Below are positions 15,786 to 24,137 of a DNA stretch of 36,988 bases, in pieces; position 1 is the first letter of the stretch; the number at the start of each line of letters is the position of its first letter. The notes beneath the pieces are model-generated. The model was not told the DNA's origin and did not search any database. It was given only the letters and a program-made list of their open reading frames with translations. The position numbers and the translations under genes are program-made. The stretch is from contig NZ_DLMO01000162.1 of NCBI RefSeq assembly GCF_002479325.1, forward strand, positions 1-36,988. The letters are read 5' to 3'. This DNA comes from Brevundimonas sp. UBA7534 (GTDB lineage Bacteria; Pseudomonadota; Alphaproteobacteria; Caulobacterales; Caulobacteraceae).

Positions 15786-17594
15786 ATGATCAGGACACTT
15801 CTCATCGCCGTCGTTGCGGCGGTCTCGTTCACCACTGCGCACGCGCAGACCGCGCCGGTCGCCGGCGCGGGCGCGGACCTGATCGTGGTCAATGCGAAGA
15901 TCTTCACCGGCAATCGGTCTCAGCCGGAAGCGTCGGCGCTCGCCGTCCGAGGCGGGCGGATCTATTCGGTCGGCTCCGACGCCGAAATCCGCGGCCTGTC
16001 GACTGCGCAAACGACGGTGATCGATGCGCGCAGCCGCAGGCTCATTCCCGGCATCGTCGACGCTCACACCCACGTCCTCAATGACCTGGCCTACAACTAC
16101 AATGTCCGTTGGGACGGCGTGCCGACGTTGCGGCAGGCCCTCGACATGCTCAGCGAGCAGGCGCGACGCACGCCGGAGGGCCAGTGGGTCAAGGTCATCG
16201 GCGGATGGTCGCCCTATCAGTTCGAAGAGAACCGCTTCCCGACGATCGATGAGCTGCGCGCGGCGGTTCCGGATCGTCCCGCGATTGTTCAGTACGCCTA
16301 CAACCGGGCCCTTTTGAACGACCAGGCCATGGCGGCGCTCAACGTCGGCTCCGAACAGTTCGCGCAACTCCCGGATATCGAGATCGAGCGTGACAGCCGG
16401 GGAAATCCCACCGGCGTCATCCATGGCTACACATGGCTGTTTCTCGCGCTGGAAACGATGGTGCCCCAACCCAGTGTCGAGGAGCAGGTCAGCTCGATCA
16501 CCTACAGCGTTCGCGGCCTGAACCGTCTGGGGGTGACCTCGATCATCGACAACGGCGGCCGGTGGCCGTACCCGGAAGCGCAAGCCCGGGTCGATGTGCT
16601 GGCCCGCGACAATCGCCTGAATGTGCGCATGCCGTTCGTGGACCTCCAACTCGGCGACGGCGGTCCGGTCAATATGGTCGATCTGGAGATCGAGGCCATC
16701 ACGAGGACCGCTCCGATCAGTCCGGGACAGAACCTGCATCCCACGCTCCAGCACGGTCATGAGTATCGCGGGGCGGGCGAGGTGCTGAACGGAGCGGTGC
16801 ACGATCACGAGAATTTCGATCGGCCGGCGGTGATCATCGATCCTGACACGATGCAGCGCTTCGTCGAGGAGGACGTCTCTCGGCTGATCGCGCGACGCAT
16901 CCCCTTCCGGATGCACATCTCCTACAACGAGAACATTACGCCCTTCCTCGACGCCTTGGAGCGGGTGAATGAGACTGTGCCGATCGACGGCTTGCGCTGG
17001 AGCCTGGAGCACGCCGAAACCATCAGCCCGGAAAACATCGAGCGCGTCAGGCGACTGGGCGGCGGTATCGCCCTGGACGCCAAGATGGCGCTGCATGCCG
17101 ATGGCTTCATCAAGACGCACGGGCGGGAAGCGGCCTTGCAGACCCCGCGTCTGCGTATGCTGGTCGACAGCGGCATCCCCCTGGCGATGACGACGGACGC
17201 CTTCCGGGCCGCCACCTTCAACCCTTGGGTCGGCATCAGTTGGATGGTGACCGGCAAGTCCGTGTCCGGCTCACAGGCGCTCGCCGATGACAACCGGCTC
17301 ACGCGGGCCGAGGCGTTGAGGCTGTTCACCCGGGGCGGCGCCTGGTTCATGAATGCCGAGGCCGAGCTGGGCGCCATCGCGCCCGGGAATCTGGCGGACT
17401 TCGCCATCCTGGACAGGGACTACTTCTCCGTCTCGGAGGATGAAATCGAGGCCATTTCATCGGTCCTGACGGTCATGGACGGCAGGGTCGTTTTCGGCGT
17501 GGAAGACTACGGTGATCTGACGCCGGCCTTGCCGGCAGCGCTCCCGGCGTGGTCGCCATCCAACCATTTCGGCAGCTACTACGGGGACAAGTGA
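15786..17594 (+). CDS. Secreted YtcJ-like amidohydrolase
   Basis: A 602-residue metal-dependent hydrolase of the amidohydrolase_3 (YtcJ-like) family, cleaving an amide or ester whose identity cannot be told. The Sec signal peptide MIRTLLIAVVAAVSFTTAHA (about 1-20) implies periplasmic location. The N-terminal beta-sandwich has VVNAKIFTGN and GGRIYSVGSDAEI. The metal site begins with IPGIVDAHTHV and continues with FRMHISYNE, SLEHAE and a C-terminal TTDAFRAATFNPWVGI where the last Asp ligand sits. LGAIAPGNLADFAILD closes the sandwich. It is a single gene with GAGGAC four bases before the ATG and a hairpin just after the stop. Confidence 0.88.
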   Translation: MIRTLLIAVVAAVSFTTAHAQTAPVAGAGADLIVVNAKIFTGNRSQPEASALAVRGGRIYSVGSDAEIRGLSTAQTTVIDARSRRLIPGIVDAHTHVLNDLAYNYNVRWDGVPTLRQALDMLSEQARRTPEGQWVKVIGGWSPYQFEENRFPTIDELRAAVPDRPAIVQYAYNRALLNDQAMAALNVGSEQFAQLPDIEIERDSRGNPTGVIHGYTWLFLALETMVPQPSVEEQVSSITYSVRGLNRLGVTSIIDNGGRWPYPEAQARVDVLARDNRLNVRMPFVDLQLGDGGPVNMVDLEIEAITRTAPISPGQNLHPTLQHGHEYRGAGEVLNGAVHDHENFDRPAVIIDPDTMQRFVEEDVSRLIARRIPFRMHISYNENITPFLDALERVNETVPIDGLRWSLEHAETISPENIERVRRLGGGIALDAKMALHADGFIKTHGREAALQTPRLRMLVDSGIPLAMTTDAFRAATFNPWVGISWMVTGKSVSGSQALADDNRLTRAEALRLFTRGGAWFMNAEAELGAIAPGNLADFAILDRDYFSVSEDEIEAISSVLTVMDGRVVFGVEDYGDLTPALPAALPAWSPSNHFGSYYGDK

Positions 17595-17604
17595 CGGCGA
17601 GCCG

Positions 17605-17632
17605 GGCCCCCTCTTAAGAGGGGCCTTGCTTT
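17605..17632 (+). terminator. Probable terminator after amidohydrolase gene
   Basis: A G/C-rich near-perfect hairpin (GGCCCC..CTCTTAAGAG..GGGCC, one bulged C) starts 11 bases after the stop and is followed by TTGCTTTC. The T-run is short and interrupted. Confidence 0.6.
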
Positions 17633-17768
17633 CATCTGATCATCCGACCGGACGTTTATCCTCTTGATAGGCCGTCCGCCCATGGCTGGCGGCGTTTTGT
17701 CCTCGCGTTGCGCCGCCTGCATCGCGGTCGTTGCCGAAGGCGGAGGCGAGCGGGCGGCGCCACGCTCA

Positions 17769-18410
17769 TCACGCGTCGATGACGGACCTTGAGACCAGAA
17801 ACTCGGCGAAGAGGGCGAGCAATTCCCCGTCCTTGATTGCGGATGGTTCCAGCAGGCGCTGGAACATGGCGCCTTCGTGGACCGCCAGAATGAGACGAGC
17901 GACGCGAGAAGACGCGTGGGGGCGGCCGGGCTCGATTCCGCTCCAGACGCGGCAGACGGCCTCTTCGATAACCGAGAGGATGCGAGCCTGCCGTGCGGCG
18001 TAGTGGCTCGCCACTGCGGGGTTGCGCAGGGCGTGCAGGCCGAACTCCGCCTGCAGCAGATACCAACTGCGGTCGAAGGCGTAGCCGGCGATGAACGCCC
18101 TGACGAAGTTCTCCACCGCCGGTCCCGGTCCGGACAGGGCCGATGCGATCGAGGTTTCGAGATGCCGTTCAAGCCGTTCGATCGTCCGATCGTAGATGGC
18201 GAAAAACAGCTCCTCCTTGGACCGGAAATTGGAGTTGTACGCCCCCCGGCTCAATCTGACCCGTTCGCAGATGTCCTCCTGTGTCGCCCCCTGGAAACCG
18301 CGTTCGGCGAAGGCTTCCAGGGCGCCGTTGAGGATACGCTCGCGCGTCTGGGCACGCGTGGGACGGCTCCGGACAGGCCTTGGGCTCAAGAGAGCAGTCT
18401 TCTGGATCAT
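17769..18410 (-). CDS. TetR-family regulator of the efflux operon
   Basis: A 213-residue TetR regulator. The HTH reads RAQTRERILNGALEAFAERG, GFQGATQEDICERVRLSRGA and YNSNFRSKEELFFAIYD. The C-terminal helices include FVRAFIAGYAFDRSWYLLQAE and the ligand-domain pattern AVHEGAMFQRLLEPSAIKDG. The ATG with complement at 18408-18410 is the only start that leaves the intergenic palindrome outside the gene; the longer frame runs antisense through the tolC gene. It is divergent from the tolC-hlyD-permease operon 66 bases away and almost certainly represses it together with itself. The inducer is unknown. Confidence 0.86.
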   Translation of the reverse strand: MIQKTALLSPRPVRSRPTRAQTRERILNGALEAFAERGFQGATQEDICERVRLSRGAYNSNFRSKEELFFAIYDRTIERLERHLETSIASALSGPGPAVENFVRAFIAGYAFDRSWYLLQAEFGLHALRNPAVASHYAARQARILSVIEEAVCRVWSGIEPGRPHASSRVARLILAVHEGAMFQRLLEPSAIKDGELLALFAEFLVSRSVIDA

Positions 18411-18413
18411 TCG

Positions 18414-18427
18414 ATACAGGTATGTAT
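18414..18427. promoter_or_regulatory. Putative TetR operator before efflux operon
   Basis: The inverted repeat ATACA-GGTA-TGTAT lies directly upstream of the TetR start and in the promoter region of the divergent efflux operon. TACATAC/GTATGTA-type sites are common for TetR regulators of efflux pumps. Confidence 0.55.
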
Positions 18428-18476
18428 TGAGATGGATCGATGTCAACGCTACGGTCGGCCAAGGAGAACCTCGCTC

Positions 18477-19892
18477 ATGACCTTGCGACCTTCCATCCTG
18501 CTGATCCTGCTGATCTCGTCGACCTGTGCGGCCGCCTACGCTCCCGCATCCAAGGCCCAGATCTCTGACGCCGAAACCTCCGGCCTCCAGACCGTTGGTC
18601 CTTTGCCCCTGACCTATCCCGACGCGCAGGCCAGGCTCCTGCAACGCTCGGACGCCATTGAGGCGTCGGACGCCGATGTCCGCAGCCGGGAAGCCCAGGA
18701 AAACGCTGTAAGGACGCTGCGGCTGCCCACGGTGGAGTTCGAGGGCCAGATGATGCGGTATCAAAAGACCCTCTATCTGCCGCTGGGGCCCTTGGCGGAT
18801 GTCGCTCAGGACTACGCCATCAGCGATCCGTTGCAGTTCCAGATGGAACGCGACAGCACGCGGCCGATCATCACCGCCACCGTCCCGCTTTATTCCGGCG
18901 GCCGGATTCCGGCCGCCCAGGCGGCCGCTGAGGCTCAACTCGGCCAGTCCCGGGCTGAGCGCCAGATCGTCGTCGATAACGCCCTGTTGCAGATGACCGA
19001 ACTCTATTTCGGGCAACAGTTGCTCACCCGGGTTCGGGACGTCCGCCGCGACGTCCTGGCGGGCCTCGAACGCCACCTGGCCGATGCGACGATTCTGGAG
19101 CGCGGCGGGTTCATCAGTCGCGCCCAGCGCCTGCAGGTGGAGGTGGCGCGTGACGACGCGGCGCGCGAGCTGGAGACGGCCGAAGCCAATCTGGCCAGCG
19201 CGGACACGGCGCTCTCTGGGACCTTGAGGGCGCCGTCGGGGATCGATCCGGCTACGTCTCTCTTCGTGCTTCTCCGGCCGCTCGAGCCGCTGGAGACCTA
19301 TCTGCAAGCCGCCTATCGCGCCCACCCGCAGCTGGAGCGGCTCCAGGCCCTGGAAGACCAGGCGGAAGCCGGGGTCACCGCCCAGCGCGCCGAGCTTCTG
19401 CCGACGGTCTATGGCTTCGCCCAGTACAACTTTGATCGTCAGGACACCTTGTTGACCGATCCGGACTGGTCCGTGGGGGTCGGTCTCCGTTACACCCTCT
19501 TCTCCGGCGTCGATCGCTCGCAGAATGTCCGCGCCGCGCGCGAGAAGGTCGCCCAGGCCCAGGCGGGGCTGCGCGAGGCGCAAAGCCAGATCGAGATCGG
19601 CGTGACCCGATCCTGGAACGACGCGGAAGCGGCCCGGCGGCGGTTCCAGAGAACCGACAGCGCCATCGTCGCCGCCGAGGAGAACCTGCGCGTCCAGATG
19701 GTCGGCTACCAGGTGCAGCAAACCACCTCGCTCGACGTCATCGACGCCCAACTCGGCGTCGGACGCGCGCGGATCCAGCGCGCCCAGGCCGCCCATGACT
19801 TCGTGGTCGCGCTCGCCCGCCTTCTTCATGTCAGCGGCCGGATCGAGGACATGCCCGACTATATCGACCAGGGCGAAAGGATCGCGCCATGA
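18477..19892 (+). CDS. TolC-family outer-membrane efflux channel
   Basis: A 471-residue outer-membrane factor forming the exit duct of a tripartite pump. It has an N-terminal export signal (about 1-28, LLILLISSTCAAAYAPASKA) and two long helical hairpin repeats. The first contains LYSGGRIPAAQAAAEAQLGQ and the second RYTLFSGVDRSQNVRAARE; each shows the LF/LYSGG strand-to-helix turn of TolC proteins. It starts at ATG 18477, with AAGGAG about ten bases upstream. It is first in an operon with a 4-base ATGA overlap to the adaptor gene, controlled by the divergent TetR gene. Confidence 0.9.
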   Translation: MTLRPSILLILLISSTCAAAYAPASKAQISDAETSGLQTVGPLPLTYPDAQARLLQRSDAIEASDADVRSREAQENAVRTLRLPTVEFEGQMMRYQKTLYLPLGPLADVAQDYAISDPLQFQMERDSTRPIITATVPLYSGGRIPAAQAAAEAQLGQSRAERQIVVDNALLQMTELYFGQQLLTRVRDVRRDVLAGLERHLADATILERGGFISRAQRLQVEVARDDAARELETAEANLASADTALSGTLRAPSGIDPATSLFVLLRPLEPLETYLQAAYRAHPQLERLQALEDQAEAGVTAQRAELLPTVYGFAQYNFDRQDTLLTDPDWSVGVGLRYTLFSGVDRSQNVRAAREKVAQAQAGLREAQSQIEIGVTRSWNDAEAARRRFQRTDSAIVAAEENLRVQMVGYQVQQTTSLDVIDAQLGVGRARIQRAQAAHDFVVALARLLHVSGRIEDMPDYIDQGERIAP

Positions 19893-20941
19893 CCGACACC
19901 CAGGACACGCCGACGCCGAACACGGAGCCGGGCGGGGAACGGGGCGACGCCGGACCGTCTCGACGGCGCCGAAAACTGCTGCCCCTCGGCATCGGGGCGC
20001 TGATCGTGGCGGGGCTCGGCGTCGGCCTCTGGCTCAGCTACCGACCCGTTCCCGATCAGCTTCAGGGGATGGTGGATGCGCGGGAGCTTCGGATCACCAG
20101 CAAGGTGACGGGGCGGATCGCCGACTTCCATGTGGAGGAGGGGCAGCCGGTCCGGGCCGGCCAACTGCTCTACACCCTCGACAGTCCCGAGGTCGCGGCA
20201 CGTTCAGAACAGGCGGGCGGCGCCCTCGTCGCCGCCGAGGCCACGGCCGACAAGGCCGACGAAGGTGCGCGTCCGGAGGATATCCGGGCCGCGGAAGCGC
20301 AATGGCGGCGCGCGCAGGCGGCGGCGGATCTGGCCCAGACGACGTATGCCCGCACCCAGGAGATGTACGATCAGGGCGTGATCGCGGGGCAGAAGCGCGA
20401 CGAGAGCCGGGCCAATGCGGTGGCCTCGACGGAGGCCGCCCGCGCCGCTCGCGCCCAGTATGACCTGGCGCTGGCCGGGGCGCGCCGACAGGATCGCCAG
20501 GCGGCCGGGGGACAGGTGCGGCAGGCGCGCGGCGCCGTGGCGGAGGTCGAGGCGGCGGAGCGCGAAACCCGGGTGCTGGCGCCGTCGTCCGGCGAGGTGG
20601 GCCGGCGGCTCGCCCAGCCCGGCGAACTGGTCCCCCAAGGGTTCCCGGTCTTCATGCTCACGGACATAGAGCATCCCTGGGTGACGCTCACCCTGCGCGA
20701 GGATCAGTTCAGCGGGATTCGACGCGGACAGACTCTGACGGGTCGTATTCCCGCTCTGGAGAACCGCACGGCCCGGTTCCGGGTGACCTTCATCGCTCCC
20801 GCCGGAGATTTCGCTACCTGGCGTGCGACCCGGCAGTCGAGCGGCTTCGACGTCAAGAGTTTCGAGGTGCGCGTCGCACCGGTCTCGCGCGTCGACGGGC
20901 TGCGGCCGGGCATGACCGTCCTGTTCGACTGGCCGCAATGA
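19889..20941 (+). CDS. HlyD-family periplasmic adaptor
   Basis: A 350-residue membrane-fusion protein bridging the inner-membrane permeases and the TolC channel. A Pro/Gly-rich cytoplasmic start with RRRRK is followed by one membrane helix (about 31-50). The first half-lipoyl domain has ITSKVTGRIADFHVEEGQPV, a coiled-coil hairpin spans about 100-225 with repeated Ala, Glu and Arg, and the second half-lipoyl contains VLAPSSGEVGRRLAQPGELV. A beta-barrel follows, with LREDQFSGIRRGQTLTGRIP. The domain order matches the YhiI/EmrA type. It overlaps the tolC stop and the next permease start by ATGA each, so the products are translationally coupled. Confidence 0.9.
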   Translation: MTDTQDTPTPNTEPGGERGDAGPSRRRRKLLPLGIGALIVAGLGVGLWLSYRPVPDQLQGMVDARELRITSKVTGRIADFHVEEGQPVRAGQLLYTLDSPEVAARSEQAGGALVAAEATADKADEGARPEDIRAAEAQWRRAQAAADLAQTTYARTQEMYDQGVIAGQKRDESRANAVASTEAARAARAQYDLALAGARRQDRQAAGGQVRQARGAVAEVEAAERETRVLAPSSGEVGRRLAQPGELVPQGFPVFMLTDIEHPWVTLTLREDQFSGIRRGQTLTGRIPALENRTARFRVTFIAPAGDFATWRATRQSSGFDVKSFEVRVAPVSRVDGLRPGMTVLFDWPQ

Positions 20942-22101
20942 TCGCGGCGTTTCTCGCCGGCGCCCGACGCGAGATCGCCTTTCTGCGCGGGAGCTTCTGG
21001 GATCTGTTCCTCGTCGTCTGGCTACCGCTGGCGCTTCTCGCCCTCGTCGCCGTGCAGATGTCGGCGGGGGTTATGCGCGATCTGCCGGTCGCCGTCGTCG
21101 ACGCCGACGGCGGAAGCGTCGCTCGCGATCTGGTTCGTCGTCTGGACGCCTCGCCCGGCCTGCACGTGGCGGCCCGCCCCAAGGATATGGCCGAGGCCGA
21201 GAGCGTGGTGCGGTCCAACCGCGCCTATGCGATCGTCATGCTGCCGCAAGGGCTCGAACGCGCGGTGCTGCGCGGCGAGGCGGGCAGGGTGCTGGTCTTC
21301 TACAACGCCAGCTACTCCACGCCCTCGGGGTCAGTGCTGCGCGAGGTCGGCGCCGTGATCCAGAGCCAGGCCCGGACCCTGGCCGCGCAACAGAGCGCGG
21401 CGATCCTCGGCCCGGGCCGGGTGCGGCCGGCGCCGATCCAGGTCCAGAGCCGCATCCTCTACAATCCCCAGGCCAGCTACGAGCTGCAACTGGTCGCCCT
21501 GATCCACCCGGCCTTGCTGCATCTGCTGTTCATGGTGGCGGTCGTCAGCGCCCTGGGACGCGAACTGCGAGACGGGACGATCGGCGGCTGGCTGGCCGGG
21601 CCGCCGCGCGAGGCCGCTGCGGCGGTCGTGGGCAAGATCGCGCCCTATGTGGCGATCTTTCTCGTCTGGGGCGCCCTGGCGACCATCTATCTCGCGGCGT
21701 TTCGCGGCTGGCCGGTTGAAGGCAGCGTCGGCCTGCTCCTGGCGGGCTATGTCGGCCTCTATCTCGCTTATGCGGGTATGGCCACGCTGATCGTCGGCCT
21801 GACGCTGTCCATGGGGCAGGCGCTGTCCATGACCGCCCTCTATGCGGGCGCCTCCTTCGCCTTCGCCGGGGCCGTCTTTCCAATCGAATCCGCTTCGGCC
21901 TTCGCGCGCGTCTGGAGCGCGCTTCTGCCCTACACCACCTTCGCCCGTCTCGTCGCCGAACAATGGATGATGGGCGCGCCCGCGGCGATGTCGGTCAACC
22001 TGCTGCTGATCCTGATGACCTTCGCGGTCGTGGGGTTCGGGCTGGGCCTGCCGCAATATCTGGCCGCCTCCCGCAAACCCGATGTCTGGGGGCGACGTTG
22101 A
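20938..22101 (+). CDS. ABC-2-type permease (first of pair)
   Basis: A 387-residue inner-membrane permease of the ABC-2/YhhJ kind. The first helix LFLVVWLPLALLALVAVQ is near residues 23-40. A large periplasmic domain (about 45-180) follows, with DLPVAVVDADGGSVARDLV. Five more helices fill the C-terminal half, including LIHPALLHLLFMVAVVSAL and a re-entrant AGAVFPIESASAFARVWSALLP (cited in part as FAGAVFPIES). The DLPVAVVDAD strand and the C-terminal helices are typical of YhhJ and YbhR/S-like exporters. No nucleotide-binding domain is present. Its start overlaps the adaptor stop and its stop overlaps the second permease start. Confidence 0.85.
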   Translation: MIAAFLAGARREIAFLRGSFWDLFLVVWLPLALLALVAVQMSAGVMRDLPVAVVDADGGSVARDLVRRLDASPGLHVAARPKDMAEAESVVRSNRAYAIVMLPQGLERAVLRGEAGRVLVFYNASYSTPSGSVLREVGAVIQSQARTLAAQQSAAILGPGRVRPAPIQVQSRILYNPQASYELQLVALIHPALLHLLFMVAVVSALGRELRDGTIGGWLAGPPREAAAAVVGKIAPYVAIFLVWGALATIYLAAFRGWPVEGSVGLLLAGYVGLYLAYAGMATLIVGLTLSMGQALSMTALYAGASFAFAGAVFPIESASAFARVWSALLPYTTFARLVAEQWMMGAPAAMSVNLLLILMTFAVVGFGLGLPQYLAASRKPDVWGRR

Positions 22102-23219
22102 TCGGCCGGGCCTTCATCGCGACGTTTCGCGCGGTCCTCGCCGACCGGTCGGCCTTCATGCTGATCGTGGTGTCGACGATCCTCTATTCCTTCTTCTACC
22201 CTTCCGCCTATTCCGGCGAGGTCGCCGTCCGGATCCCGGTCGCCGTGGTGGATCTGGACAACACCGGGGCCAGCCGTTCGCTGGTGCACAAGCTCTCGGG
22301 TCTGCAGCAGGCGGATCTCGTCGCCCGCCTGCCGTCGCCCGAGGCGGCGGACGACTGGTTGCGGACGAGAGGGGCGGGGGCGATCGTCGTCGTGCCTGCG
22401 GGGTTCGAACGTCGCATCCTCACCGGCGGGCAAGGGACGGTGGCCCTCTATGGCAACGGCGCCTATCTGCTGCGCAGCAGCACGGCGCTGGCCGGCATAG
22501 GCGCGGCGATCACGGCCGAGGCGGGCGAGGCCGCCGTCGATCAGGCGATGGCGCAGGGCGCGCCGGCGCCGCCGGCCCTGTCGGTGATCGCGCACCCGCT
22601 GTTCAACACCCGCGAAGGATACGGCAGCACCGTCTTTCCGGGCGTCGGCTTCCTCATCATTCATCAGACGCTGCTGATGGGACTGGCAATGCTGGCGGCC
22701 ACCCTGCGTGGCGAGGGGGAGCGGCTTCGGTTTGCGTCCCGTCGTCTCCTCGGCGTCGCGCTCGCCTTCTTCGTCATCGGCTGGATCGATGTCGCCTACT
22801 ACGCCGGCTTCGTCTTCTGGTTCCAAGACTATCCACGGGCCGCCGCCGCGCCCGGAACGCTGATCGTGGCCGGCAGCCTCTTCGTGGCGGCGACGGTTGC
22901 AGCGGCGCTTGCCCTGGCGAGCGTCTTCCGCACCCGCGAGCGGCCCCTGCAACTGCTCATGGGCACCTCCCTGGTCATCTTCTTTCTCGCTGGACTGTCC
23001 TGGCCCGCGGAGGCGACGCCGACCTGGCTCGCCTTCCTCGCCCGACTGCTGCCCACGACGCCCGGAATCCATCTCATGGTCGGGGTGAACCAGATGGGGG
23101 CCAGCCTCGTCGAACAGGGGCGCGAGGTTCTCAACCTCCTGGGCCTCATCCTCCTTTACGGCGGCGTGGCGTGGTGGCGCTTCACCCGGCCGTCCGGAGC
23201 GCCCTCGACCGGAGCGTGA
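22098..23219 (+). CDS. ABC-2-type permease (second of pair)
   Basis: A 373-residue paralogue of the preceding permease with the same plan: one N-terminal helix (AFMLIVVSTILYSFFYPSAY), a periplasmic domain with IPVAVVDLDNTGASRSLVHK, and C-terminal helices including VGFLIIHQTLLMGLAMLAAT and LVIFFLAGLSWPAEATPTW. The start is taken as TTG at 22098, which overlaps the upstream stop as TTGA and mirrors the other junctions of the operon; no ATG in frame gives as good a fit. It probably forms a heterodimer with its partner. It is the last gene of the operon, and no ATPase gene follows: the next gene is on the other strand. Confidence 0.85.
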   Translation: MIGRAFIATFRAVLADRSAFMLIVVSTILYSFFYPSAYSGEVAVRIPVAVVDLDNTGASRSLVHKLSGLQQADLVARLPSPEAADDWLRTRGAGAIVVVPAGFERRILTGGQGTVALYGNGAYLLRSSTALAGIGAAITAEAGEAAVDQAMAQGAPAPPALSVIAHPLFNTREGYGSTVFPGVGFLIIHQTLLMGLAMLAATLRGEGERLRFASRRLLGVALAFFVIGWIDVAYYAGFVFWFQDYPRAAAAPGTLIVAGSLFVAATVAAALALASVFRTRERPLQLLMGTSLVIFFLAGLSWPAEATPTWLAFLARLLPTTPGIHLMVGVNQMGASLVEQGREVLNLLGLILLYGGVAWWRFTRPSGAPSTGA

Positions 23220-23250
23220 ACTGCGGCTGGGAATGATCGCCCGCCGCAGC

Positions 23251-24102
23251 CTAGGCCGGCGCCGGGCGTCCCGGACCGATCGCGAGGGCGGCGTCCTGTC
23301 CGCTGGCGACCGGCCTTCGGGCGACGAAGCCGGAGGCGACCAGATCTTTGAGAAGCGCCTCCAGGAAACCGCGCCCGTGAGGCCGCTCGCGGGGGAGGGC
23401 GACGGCCTGGTCGATGGCCTGGAAACTGTCCGGGAGCAGGCGGACGCCGGCCCGGTCGCGCGCCGCCGCCTCAAGCGTCTGGCGCACACCGGCGCAGACA
23501 TCGGCGCCGCCCTCCAGGAAGAGGGCGACGGCTGCCTGGGAGGAGGGCGTATGAATCCGTCGGGCCTGTTTCAGCGAACGGTTGAGAAAGAGGTCGTAGG
23601 CGGTGTTCAGGCCCGACGCGATCGTCACGTCCGCAACGTCCACGTCGCGGACGGAGCGGAAGCGGGACTCGGAGGGGACCAGATAGGAGGCTTCGATCCG
23701 GACGTAGGGCGCGGTATAATCCAAGACGGTGCGACGATCCGGATCGATCGCGAGGAAGGCGAGATCGCAGGCCTGATCCTGAAGCGCCGCCACCGCCGCT
23801 CCCGCCGTGGCGAAGTTCGACAGCTCCATCTCCACGCCGAGGCGCACAGCGATCTCCCAGGCGAGATCGACCGACACGCCAGCGAGAGTTCCGTCCGCCG
23901 CCCTCTGCGCCAGGACCGGATTGCCGAGATTGATCGCCACGCGCAACCGCCCCAAGGGCGCCAGTTCGGACCGGATGATGTGCATCGACACGTCCATTCC
24001 CTTCTCTTGGAGGGAACTGGACGGCGCTGCGCCGTCCAGCCCTTGAGAAAGCCGTTGCCGTCGGCCTGCGGCGGGTCCGCTTCGGTGATCGTCGTCAGCC
24101 AT
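23251..24102 (-). CDS. Solute-binding (SBP_bac_3-like) protein without export signal
   Basis: A 283-residue protein whose residues from about 50 match the amino-acid-binding periplasmic protein fold: GRLRVAINLGNPVLAQRAAD, GVSVDLAWEIAVRLGVEMEL, ACDLAFLAIDPDRR, YTAPYVRIEASYLVP and DVTIASGLNTAYDLFL. No signal peptide, lipobox or membrane helix is seen, so it may act in the cytoplasm as a sensor or scavenger. The start at 24102 has a strong GGAAGG site and lies 35 bases after the ohyA stop; ATGs at 23997 and 23985 come closer to the domain start. A hairpin at 24017-24039 lies inside the longer version. It is last in the oleate hydratase cluster. No ABC permease or ATPase partner is nearby. Confidence 0.72.
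   Translation of the reverse strand: MADDDHRSGPAAGRRQRLSQGLDGAAPSSSLQEKGMDVSMHIIRSELAPLGRLRVAINLGNPVLAQRAADGTLAGVSVDLAWEIAVRLGVEMELSNFATAGAAVAALQDQACDLAFLAIDPDRRTVLDYTAPYVRIEASYLVPSESRFRSVRDVDVADVTIASGLNTAYDLFLNRSLKQARRIHTPSSQAAVALFLEGGADVCAGVRQTLEAAARDRAGVRLLPDSFQAIDQAVALPRERPHGRGFLEALLKDLVASGFVARRPVASGQDAALAIGPGRPAPA
24017..24039. repeat. Strong inverted repeat between ohyA and SBP gene
   Basis: Arms CTGGACGGCGC and GCGCCGTCCAG are separated by a single base. On the minus strand it would form a very stable hairpin just before the alternative SBP starts at 23997 and 23985. It has no T-run, so it could be a processing or attenuation hairpin rather than a terminator. Confidence 0.6.
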
Positions 24103-24137
24103 CCTTCACCTTCCTTCGGGACGACGTCGCGCTTCGC

